Source: Larus michahellis (lineage: Eukaryota > Chordata > Aves > Charadriiformes > Laridae). Taken from it: 64,000 nt of DNA. Every line of letters starts with the position of its first letter. Position 1 is the first letter of the stretch. Both the position numbers and the translations under genes were made by a program. The stretch is from the NCBI RefSeq assembly GCF_964199755.1, contig NC_133901.1, forward strand, positions 44,981,418 through 45,045,417. Reading direction: 5' to 3'. The notes beneath the pieces were generated by a model. It did not search any database and was not told where the DNA came from. It worked only from the letters and a program-made list of their open reading frames with translations. This document shows positions 45,901-54,944 of the stretch, one piece after another.

Positions 45901-48900
45901 ATAGATGTGGCACTTAGGGGCATGGTTTAGTGGCGGACTTGGCAGTGCCAGGTTTATGTTTGGACTCCATGATCTTAAAAGGTCTTTTCCAACCTAAATG
46001 CTTCTATGATTCCATATAAATGACTTAGGTTGCTTTCCCCCTAGGCCTTATACACATTGACTAGTAAATTCCAACCACTAAAAATATGCCTTGAACAAGG
46101 GGCCCTTTCCTGTAGGAAATGCAGCACCTCCCATGAACTAAACAGTCATTACAGGCAATTCCCCACACCACAGGCAAGAAGCAAAAACAGGACCCTCTTA
46201 CAGTCACACAAGAAAATATACATGTAGATTTTCAGTACTGCTGGGTTCACTGCCTGCTGACCCTAAACTGCACTTGAGACAAATGAAGTTGTTCTGGGTT
46301 TACTCTGCTGGGGGGAAGTAGGGGAAAGGAAAGCCAAAAAGGGCTGCAAGTGTCATTCATATAATTTTGTAAAAATCACTCAAGTGATGTTATACACTTC
46401 TGTCTAGGCATGAAGTATTATATGCCATGTTTTAGGGCTTAAGCACACAGATTAACCAGCGAAATCCACTACTAATACATGGAAAGAGTTACAACTAGGC
46501 AAAGCAGTGCTAAATAAGTTACATTTCCAGATGTTGTTTAATACGCAACAGCACAATGACTACACATCTCAGACTCTGAATACGCTAAGTACATTTAAAG
46601 TGATGATTTGGATCAAAGCACAACTTAAAAAAAATACTATTAAAAACCACATGGATATAAACAGAATATTGACCCAGACTACCCTTAAATGTTAACTCAG
46701 TGTTTTTTCAGATGAAAAAGCAAAATAGAAAAAAAAATAATCAATAACCAAACTTGCATGTCATTAAATTACACAGTGCATGCAATTGATGCATCCTTCA
46801 CCCTTTCTCATTCCAAACACTTCAGGAATGCTGGGAGACAGGTGAAGACATCTGGTATAATTTGCAGTAATCAGGGTAAATTACACAGTAGACACAGCTG
46901 GATCTTTGGGCAATTTTTCTAAAGAAATGAAGAAAAAAAAAAAGGAAGACACACATCTTCTTACACTCTATATACAAACTAATGTTAGTGTAACATTAAT
47001 ACTGTGCAATTGAATATACAAATAGGGTGTCCTCTTCAGACTGGCTGCCTTTCATTATAATTACCATCTAAAATTGTAATAGATTCCTGATTAAGTCAAT
47101 TTTTCACACTAGTATGCTTCATTTTCACCTCTGAACACGAACATTGGTCTCATGTTTTTATAAAGTATTGTAAGAAAGGCAGGTATTGTTTTTGAAACTG
47201 AGAAAAGCAGAGTTTCTGAAGCTGAGAAACTGAGTTTCCATCAGAGGTGACATGATAAGGGAATGACTAAGACAAAGAGGCTCCAGCAAAGGCTTGTAGA
47301 ACATATCTTATCACACAGACAAAAGGACAAACTGATTCATACCAGATTAGTGTCTAGAAGGGTAGTCAAACATTTAACCAGGGCTAATGACATCGAGAAA
47401 TTTTACCAAAAAGGAAAGAAATAAACTAGTCAGATAATCCCTTTTGGTTTAGCATAAGGAGAAGTAAACAGAGGCAAGACATCCAGGAAGGATTTTAGGC
47501 GTTCTGGACAGACTGTGAACCCTGGAGTACCTAAGCAAAGGCAAACAGGGGAGGCAAAATTCAGCCGTGATTAGGAAATAAATAGGTGTGCTTCAAGAAC
47601 CAACAGTGTGCCTACTTGCTAGGTCACCTGTTCTTGCAAGAATGTTTAAATAAAATGTGCTTCGTATCGTTCACTGCCTGAGCCATCGTTATTGGATAAG
47701 GAGCATTTCTCACAGTGTTCAGTTTCACAAAACTACACTGTTTTTGAAAAGTTATTTCTACGCACACCTATGCAAACTACCTACCAGTAAAACAGAATTT
47801 ATCACCAGAAAAATAAACTTAAGTCTCATCGAATCAACATGGATAAATCTAAAACTTAAATTCAGCTAACACACAAGTGATTCATAATTCTCACTAGAAG
47901 CAGCCAAACCACACACACACACACTAGGTTTCTTTAGCAAAAAAAAAAAGTGAAGTATGATGTACTTGAAGAAACAAAGCGATCAGCCACTGCATTTACA
48001 GACACAATTACCAAGACAACCAGTTTGCAAGGAAGTACAATGACAGCTATTTAACTGAATGAGATTTCTTTGCCTTACATACCATTTGCAAGATACTTCA
48101 AAGTATCTCACGGAAAACTATTGTAAAACACACCATAGTGATAAAACCACCTCAAAAGTTAGCATGACTGAGCATACCCAATACAGAGTTCTAAAGAGAA
48201 TCAGCACCAGGAAAATATCCCCTCTCTTTATCACTCTTGCACAGAGGCATTCAAGTGAGGCAGACCAGGGAACTGATCCAGCCTGAATTGAAAGAAAGGT
48301 TTTAACCTTCACCAGCTCACTGAACTATGGGGCCACGTGAATGGGAGAACAGGCAGCTGAGAAACAGCAATGCTAACCGCAAGTATTCCCAAAGGGCGAG
48401 TGAGCAAACCAGCTATTTCAGAAGAGGGGCATTTTGAAATTTGCCTTTCACCAGAATGTCTATGATGTGTAAGAAAGAACGAACTGGAGTACTCAATTCA
48501 CTTCTATGCCATAGAGTCATTTAAGCCATACACTGCACAAAAGGTTAGATGGAAACATACACAGAGCAGTTCAACTGCACCCCTTTGAACAGGAAACTGA
48601 AACTAGTAACCAGCATTTGGTCATTTCCTGCTTTAGAACTGAGAAGACTACATTATTAACATATTGCATCAAGCCGCAAGCTCTGCTCAGGAGACATAGG
48701 CTACTGACACCAACCCACAGACACCATGCACAAGACCACTTAGCTTAAGCACTAGCTGTTCCCAACCACACTTTGAATTTCTTTCACTACATTATTAGCA
48801 TCACCCTACTAAATGAGAAAACCATTCTAATTTGTTTCTCAAATCTAGGGTGCAGCTAAACATAATTCTTGCAAGACAACCCTTGCACACAAACTGATTT

Positions 48901-51900
48901 TGGGTCAGCCTGCCTCAAGGTCTGATTAGAAGCAATGGGAATGCATTCCTATTGCGCTCAGTTTTTGTAAGCACAAAATGTTACTCTTACAGAGAACATT
49001 TTTCCAACCCCCTGGACAATCCTATTTTACATCATAGCTCCACCCATGCTGGTGCAATCAGCAGCCTACAGTGCTTCCTTCCTACCCTTGTCTCTTCCCA
49101 GACTTTTCCTCTCAGGGTCAGGAAACCACCTGGTGGTGGATTCTTTCCCCTTCCTGGCACAGCCTCATGTTTTAGATGTTCCTAAAAAACAACATACACT
49201 ACAAAAGCTAAGAAAATCTTATGCTAGCCTGGGTCTTCTCTTACTTCTCAAAAATGAGAAATGAGCTGAGAATTCTTTTCCAGAACTTAAGAGAATTTTT
49301 GCCTTTCATCATCACGTTCAGGGCAAAAATGACACATCTCCTATAGCATGCATGAAGTTTCTTTTTTTTTTTTTTCCTCTCCAGAAACCCTCAAGAGACA
49401 CACACAAAACTACAGAGCATTAGAAGAGAAATCAAGATGACAGCAGCTAAAAGCTATTTTACACTCTCTCCTCTCAACTCATCTGAGAGACAGTGAGTTC
49501 ACATGCAACCTAAAAGGCTTTGGCAGAGCACACATGCAATCCTTCACTAAAATAGCTATATCCTGGCTGAGGTGCAATTCTTGGACTACCCAAAAAAATC
49601 CTTCAACTGGAGACAAAGAAGCAAGCATCAGAGACAGGTGATTGAGACACCTCCTTTTATTCCCCGGGCCTTCCCAAGTGCAGGCTAGAAGGCACAGAGC
49701 AATGCTGCACCCCAACACAGGGCACCCCTGCACTCTCCCTGGGGTCACTCATCCACCCCCGCCTCCTTCCTCCACCAGGGCTTTCTCAGGACTCAATTGC
49801 AAAACGACTCTGAACAGAAAGGTGCTCTTCACCTTGTTATTACAGCAGCCTTTTAATTTCATTATGACAAATGAAGCTATTTGGGGGAAAAAAAAAAAAA
49901 ACTTTAAAACTCAAAAGCCGGTCCAGTCTGTTAATAAGGTAATTTCACTTAAACTTCCGAGCACTCCCTGCAGGACTGTCTTAATGGTTGCAATACTGCC
50001 TCATTAAAACAAGTGTACTTTGAGAAGTTAAATCTTATTAGCATGCTTAAAAAGCAAGATGAATACAAAGTTATCCCACATTAAAATGCCTAGAAAGACA
50101 CAGCCTCCTTATGACCTCCATTCCCTTTAAAAGGGAAAGCCAAGTGCAAAGAATAGAGAAATGATTTTGCTAGCCAGTCCTATAAACTAACTTAAAGTCA
50201 GCAGAACTGAACCTTCTATTGCCAAGTCATCTATCTGGGAAAAAAAGATAAACTACCTTCCAAAGAATGAAGATTTACATATTTCTAAAGGCTGATAAAA
50301 CTGTGAGCTTGCCATTGTTAAAATAGTCATATTTGTCCTGAGTTCAATATTTTGTTCCACCCCAATCCATGTGAACCATATCTGAAACATGACACAAACT
50401 GAAGTAACAACTCAATAAAAAGCTTAAATATTCTGTAAACCAAGTCACCATATGCTTTAACTTTAAAGCTTATGCAGTCACTGATATTATCTTTAGAGCT
50501 ACAATGGGGAAGTCAACATGCATCTTTCATAAGCATTACATAAGAACAAATGCAACTCCTTATTTACAAGCAAATTACTTGGTTGTGAATAAACTGTCAT
50601 GAGTTGAGACACAGGTGGGCTAACGTAATACCTCCAGTAACAGCTTAAATGGGCAAAAGGCTGTCTGCACACTTATCTAAATATCATCCCTCATACCAAT
50701 TATATAGTGGCCACCCTCACTAACACAAAACAAGCTACTAAAAAGCACCTGTCCTGCAAGCCAAGGAAAGCAAATCAAGACTAACATTCCGTCCTTAAAT
50801 GCTGCTTTTTCAAGTCATGGCTACATTTCCCTTCTGGTTATTATCAGGTCAGCCTGATAATAATTTCTCAGTAGAAGCCTCAGACCATCTGTTGAGCAAG
50901 CTACCAAGACTACTAGGTACCTGTTCAGAAAACCAATTCCTTCAGCCAACACATCAGCTGACACATACAAGCTGCATTTCAAATTCTCCTCAATTTTTCT
51001 GCATCTCTTCTTTAAAAATGATTCTTTAAGGAAGAGAAAAAAATCCTTGGATCTTCATCATTAATTTCAAGAAAATACAGTAAAAAAAGAAATATGAAAA
51101 AGGTGAAATGTAATGACTCTGCAGGGGGAAAAAAAAGAAAATGATCAGAGATAAAATTAATAATTCTTGATAGTCTTCCCAGTAGAGAAAAAAAAAAGAC
51201 AAACATTTTTTCAAAAGTTATTTACCCATCAAAAATTGCAATAGACCCCACTTCATGAGACACTCACTAGAAAGAAAGCAGAGTTCTAGAACAATCCTAA
51301 TACATTCACAAACAAAAGAGTCTGACAGTTTCTCATGTATCCCACACACTATCTGCTGAAGAGCATCCACCCAGTTCCAAAGTGATTTCTCTGAAAACCA
51401 GAACAGCTTGATGAATATTCTTCTTATTGCACCACACTCCACTACAGGTACATGGGAGCTGTGGTATATAGAAGAAAAATAACTACAGAGCTGCTGGCCT
51501 TTAAGCACATACTTTTTCAGTCGCGAGGCCATGATGGGAAACCTCATTTGCCGGGGGGTGGGGGGGAAGTCATCACTAAAGAATATTTGCATTATGGCAA
51601 TATTGTGGCCAATTAACCCTTACTGAAAAAAAGTTTCTACACAAGCCACACGCATCTTTTCTGTCCTGCTATCCACAAAAGGATAAACTCCCTTGAGGCT
51701 TAATGCTACAGTGTCATGTTAAAACATTGCACTAGTAAACAAGAAGTGGTAACAGTAGCAAAACTTCAACAGCAATACTCAGACATTGCAGTCTCAGTAT
51801 TAGTTGGCCTTCTAACATTTTTATTAGACTGAAGACAGCAGAAAATTGATGAGTAATAAGCTCACAAGACTCCCAGCTCTTCTCTTTGAGCAGTGATTTC

Positions 51901-53670
51901 CTACCCCACAGGTCTTGCCTTCAACAGAAAATCAGGTCAGGTGACCCCCAGAAGTTCCACCAAACCTAGACTTTTTTATGATTCTAAATTAATCCAGAGT
52001 TTTGTCCATTATACATGCAGCTTTCAAAAAAGCTTGTTTACTGCCTTAAATACTGCCAAAGCATCCAAGATGTGCAGAAACACCAACCTAGTTTACCAGA
52101 AGTTTATGTGGGTTAATCAAGCAAAATACCAAGCCATTATTGACAAATACAAAAAAGATTCTGCAGCCTGCAATTTATGTTCAGACAATAAACGCCTTAT
52201 TTTACTGAAGTTCAATACAGATTTGGGTAACTATTCCATATATCTTAAATTGTAGGTTGTGAAAAAATTGACATGGTTTAACGAATCACAGTAAATAAAT
52301 AGAATTAATATAGTCTTCTCTAGCGAGACTACTGATCTCAGACAAGTCAAGATCAGGAGAGTCAATTTTTACTCTTAAACAAGTTCCTTCAGCCACATAC
52401 CATACTACCATTCTTGCTATCTGACCTTTTCGGCCTTGAAAAAAGTCTAAAAATCTTTAGAAGCGGTTATCCATACTAAGAAATATTTCAACTCTGAATC
52501 AGAACATTAATCCAAGCTGCTCGCACCAGGCAAGTCACTGGATCTGCACTTCTCCATGACTACCCATGCCTTTCCATGACTGCAGTTTTCACGCCTTCAG
52601 GTGCAAACTCCCAACTGTTTGGTCTGCAAGTTCTGAAAAGAATCATCAAGTTTATCTGAACTGCATCCTTACCTTCACTTCTCCCTCACAGACATGTTAA
52701 CTCTTTCTAATGCAATGCTATGCACTAACTTTTGCATTGCCTTCTTTTCCAAGGTAGTTAGGTGCTTCAGTGATCTTCACCATCATACACATCTAAAACC
52801 ACACACCTGTTTTTGTACCCTTTTCACGTTCACAATTCTAAACAAACATTATAGGCAGGCTAGTCCCTAGCTAAGTATTTCAAGACAGTATCAGACAATT
52901 TTGTTGCCCACAGAGCATGACATTTAAGATCTTGACTATGTTGTAATGCCAGCTGTTGACACATCTCTGGAGCAGTTCCTTTCTTCTCTTCTGCATAGTG
53001 TATTTACAGCTACACCACCCCAACACAGAGACCAAAGATGATCTGAAAGGAGACATTAGAAGAGACTTCTTTTAACAGGGATCCAACTTAACATACACTT
53101 AAGTGCACTTGAGAAAGGTAGCTTTAACCTTTGCCTACACACAACCAGTATTTAATGGCCTCCATCGTTCAAAACACAAAGGCCTTGTCAGCAACAGTAG
53201 AGACTATACTGTTTTCTTTTGTCAAATCCTTCAAGCAGATCTTTCCTTTCTCCATTAAAAATAAAACAAACAAGAAAACCAGTTTTATATGCTTCAATCC
53301 TTTATCTTCACTCAGACAGTAAGATAGGAGGAAGGGACAAGGAAAGGAAAGATTGTGAGGAATTATCCATATCATTTTCAGTAATAATTACTTTCTTACT
53401 TGGGATAGGCTTGTTCAATTCCAAAACACCCGGACATACCATGAAAAGCTTTACCTGAAGACGACCACTTACCTGAAAGCTTCCTGCCTTCAAGTAAGTA
53501 TTTCAGCCTATTATCTCGAAGAAACACGCAGGCACTTAATAAAACTGAGATATGCCTAAACTATTTCTGTCTCTACATTTTGTACTCACCCAGAAGACAA
53601 TGTTGTAGCTGAAGAGCAGGTATTTGTACCAACAGCTGACTTCTGCATTAGAATATCGGTAATAGTGCAT
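30844..53670 (-). CDS. TSPAN14: TSPAN14, TspanC8 tetraspanin partner of ADAM10
   Basis: Eight coding exons (81, 51, 147, 171, 126, 45, 120 and 72 nt, all phase 0) encode 270 residues, the usual TSPAN14 length. The start [20 protein letters not shown] is diagnostic; the close relative TSPAN5 starts differently. TspanC8 tetraspanins bind ADAM10, help it leave the ER, and steer its shedding of substrates such as Notch at the plasma membrane. Four membrane segments lie near residues 17-41, 61-84, 94-116 and 232-256. The large extracellular loop has CCG at 153-155 and cysteines at 153, 154, 170, 180, 186, 187, 200 and 221, the eight that define TspanC8. All introns are GT-AG. The tail ends [12 protein letters not shown], where the human protein ends in AGHHF. 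The protein looks fully functional. The first, non-coding exon and the promoter are not seen and probably lie beyond 64 kb. The gene converges on a RAP1GDS1-like gene, mirroring TSPAN5 and RAP1GDS1. Confidence 0.97.
30916..32811 (-). other. TSPAN14 intron 8
   Basis: About 1.9 kb, AT-rich, including an A/T-dominated stretch at 32460-32580 with TATAATAATATA-type repeats. No transposon is recognisable. Confidence 0.7.
32460..32580. repeat. AT-rich low-complexity tract
   Basis: Degenerate TAT/ATA repeats (ATATTATTG, ATATAATAATATACAT, CATATATGGTATG) over about 120 bp inside TSPAN14 intron 8. Confidence 0.7.
32812..32931 (-). CDS. TSPAN14: TSPAN14 coding exon 7
   Basis: 120 nt (residues 208-247) reading [20 protein letters not shown] then [20 protein letters not shown]. 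It carries the last loop cysteine (C221) and most of the fourth membrane segment. Acceptor TACATTCAG, donor GTTAGT. Confidence 0.97.
32932..33433 (-). other. TSPAN14 intron 7
   Basis: About 0.5 kb of AT-rich intron with nothing recognisable. Confidence 0.75.
33434..33478 (-). CDS. TSPAN14: TSPAN14 coding exon 6
   Basis: 45-nt exon (residues 193-207) reading [15 protein letters not shown]. It holds loop cysteine C200 in the conserved NTQCGYD motif. Acceptor GCTTTGCAG, donor GTAAGG. Confidence 0.96.
33479..35155 (-). other. TSPAN14 intron 6
   Basis: About 1.7 kb with an A-rich run at 34862-34891 (plus strand). The open frames at 33749-34081 (plus) and 34292-34474 (minus) look random. Confidence 0.7.
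34862..34891. repeat. Poly(A) low-complexity run
   Basis: About 30 bp almost entirely A on the plus strand, broken only by TT. No SINE body is visible beside it. Confidence 0.8.
35156..35281 (-). CDS. TSPAN14: TSPAN14 coding exon 5
   Basis: 126 nt (residues 151-192) reading [20 protein letters not shown] then [15 protein letters not shown]. It contains the tetraspanin CCG motif and six of the eight TspanC8 loop cysteines. FNCSS offers one N-glycosylation site. Acceptor CTGTTGCAG, donor GTAAGT. Confidence 0.98.
35282..37969 (-). other. TSPAN14 intron 5
   Basis: About 2.7 kb, AT-rich. It contains a G-run at 37221-37240 (plus strand). The small open frames are not supported as genes and no transposon is recognisable. 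Confidence 0.7.
37221..37240 (+). repeat. G-rich tract, quadruplex-capable
   Basis: Plus-strand GGTGGGGGGGGGGGAGGGGG: runs of eleven and five G separated by one A, on the strand opposite TSPAN14 transcription, so the transcript carries the C-rich version. Confidence 0.7.
37970..38140 (-). CDS. TSPAN14: TSPAN14 coding exon 4
   Basis: 171 nt (residues 94-150) reading [20 protein letters not shown] then [18 protein letters not shown] and [18 protein letters not shown]. It encodes the third membrane segment, with the glutamate typical of tetraspanins (E105), and the first loop helices. Donor GTAAGT, acceptor TTTTTTTACAG. Confidence 0.98.
38141..38933 (-). other. TSPAN14 intron 4
   Basis: About 0.8 kb of AT-rich intron with nothing recognisable. 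Confidence 0.75.
38934..39080 (-). CDS. TSPAN14: TSPAN14 coding exon 3
   Basis: 147 nt (residues 45-93) reading [20 protein letters not shown] then [19 protein letters not shown]. It encodes the small extracellular loop, the second membrane segment, and the short intracellular loop GALREN shared by all TspanC8 members. Acceptor TCTCTTTCAG, donor GTAAGT. Confidence 0.98.
39081..44271 (-). other. TSPAN14 intron 3
   Basis: About 5.2 kb. It contains the old CR1 fragment at 41975-42370, possibly more degraded repeat up to about 42490 (AGTTAGGCTGACTAGCC followed by TTTCCCAGATCTTCC), and homopolymer runs. No other gene is seen. Confidence 0.65.
41975..42370 (-). mobile_element. Old, internally rearranged CR1 fragment
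   Basis: The left edge TCATAGAATAAGTTAAGATT resembles an inverted CR1 3' end. The text then jumps to internal CR1 sequence (GGACATAATACTCCAGACG, CCCTCAACCACTGGCCAC, CTTTCATAAGGTTCCTGTC, TTTCTCCATGCTCTTGAC). The part between is missing, so this is one internally deleted copy or two joined fragments. It is clearly more diverged than the other copies. Confidence 0.75.
44272..44322 (-). CDS. TSPAN14: TSPAN14 coding exon 2
   Basis: 51-nt exon (residues 28-44) reading [17 protein letters not shown], the second half of the first membrane segment and start of the small loop. Acceptor TTGTTTTAG, donor GTAAGG. Confidence 0.97.
44946..45335 (-). mobile_element. CR1 LINE 3'-end fragment, antisense
   Basis: Plus-strand text AGAGTTGGAAGGGACCTCTA, ATCATCTAGTCCAACTCCCC, CCTGGGCAGCCTGTTCCAGT, AGCCTTCTCTTCTCCAGGCT is the reverse complement of a CR1 3' end. 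About 390 bp, well preserved. Confidence 0.93.
45541..46015 (+). mobile_element. CR1 LINE 3'-end fragment, sense
   Basis: Reads GTGCTGGAGCATGTCCAAAG, TTTAGCCTGGAGAAAAGGAG, CTGCCCAGGGAAGTGGTTGA and ends TCTTTTCCAACCTAAATGC then TTCTATGATTCC. About 475 bp. It is opposed to the CR1 200 bp to its left. Confidence 0.92.
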
Positions 53671-53687
53671 CTTCTATAGCACAGCGT
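53590..53687 (-). CDS. TSPAN14: TSPAN14 coding exon 1 (start codon at 53670)
   Basis: The coding part 53590-53670 reads [20 protein letters not shown] then SYNIVFW (27 residues), followed by donor GTGAGT. The ATG is preceded on the minus strand by a 17-nt untranslated piece and an acceptor CTTCTGTGCAG, so at least one 5' non-coding exon lies further right. The start is chosen because it matches the TSPAN14 N-terminus exactly. Confidence 0.97.
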
Positions 53688-54944
53688 CTGCACAGAAGAG
53701 AAATTATGAGAAGAATTAGGCAGTGAATGATTTTAAGAATAAAGGATTTTTTCCATATCTCTCTTGCTTTGTTGAGAAAGGGACTGTAGTAGCCTGTATC
53801 GTATGCCATTCAGAAGTATGTGCAAAGTCAGCTCAGAAATTTCTGCTGACCATAAACTCCCTTTAAGTATTTGTTGCTTAATAATCCTATCTTCTTTAAG
53901 CACCCTTAAGTGGCAACAGGGAGGGACACCCCAAAAGGAAACTAGCTATACAGTTAGCCTAGGAAGATCTGCATCAGCAAGTTGAATTCATCTGCCTTCT
54001 CACTCCTTCAAAACCATTTTACTTAAACTGACAGCTGCTTGGACTTATGCAAAAGTCTAAACACCCACCCTGTGGATTGCACATCCAACAACCCAGCTAG
54101 AAGTGGTTACCTGGAAAACCTACAGATTGCCAAATACAATAGGCAGTTCTACTCTGTCTTTTCCATACTTTAATGTTTCTTTACCAAATCAGTCTCCCAT
54201 AAGAGGTTTTATTCCCAAGAACAAAAGCCTCACCATTAAACAGCTAATCTGCTCTGCAGAGTTTGTTTTTTTGGCTTCCTTACATACACTAGAGATAAGG
54301 TTCAATTGAAACTGTTGCTCAAATATTTCAGAGAACTACAGCTTTTCAGAGTATCATAACTAAACCACCTCTGCAGAAATGCCATGCATAGGAAAAAAAC
54401 AGAGCACAAGCTGTTAAATCAAGAGCTGGAGCAGGGAAGACAAACACTCCCGCAGCCCTCGCGTTCTAGAGAACTGACCACACAAGTGCTGCCTACGACA
54501 GACAACAAGCAGTTCCACATTTCAACCCTCCGCGCACTTGAGGTAAATGTCTTCCTCCCTTAAAATGTCAGTGAAAGGCTTGCAACAGGGAAGCAAGCGT
54601 AGAGAATTTTCAAACACCTCATGACTAAGAAAAAGACTTCAAGGACTATGCTGACCCGGACAGGCACAGACAGCATTCAAAAACCAAGCCTACCCATCAA
54701 AGTCTGAAACCAAGCACCATGAGTCCCTTCTTGGTCCAGACACATCCCCTGTCCCTCTTCAGCGCCCCACAGGAAGTTTCTTTACTCCCCAACCAAACAG
54801 AAATAGTTTTCAGAAATACGGAGACCATGTAACAAATATAAGGAGGGTGTATTTTGGTAGAATACTCCATAGCTTTAAGTAGTTATGGAAAAAAACAATT
54901 GGAAAATCACATGACTTAGCACAACAAAGCAAGCCACACTGCCC

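Larger units (their letters stand above)
44323..53589 (-). other. TSPAN14 intron 2
   Basis: About 9.3 kb. It holds two oppositely oriented CR1 fragments (44946-45335 and 45541-46015), a short CA run near 47910, an A-run near 49888, and a G-rich stretch at 51550-51566. The 124-residue minus-strand open frame at 51218-51592 and the 120-residue plus-strand frame at 51893-52255 resemble nothing I know. Confidence 0.65.

Noticed and set aside
51893-52255. 120-residue open frame in TSPAN14 intron 2
   Set aside because: No recognisable domain, no splice context, and no similarity to any protein family I know.
3829-53670. Reading the pair as the ordinary RAP1GDS1-TSPAN5 locus
   Set aside because: The tetraspanin starts [17 protein letters not shown] and contains [20 protein letters not shown] with TSPAN14-specific residues, not the TSPAN5 start. 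The ARM protein is far more diverged than bird RAP1GDS1 should be.
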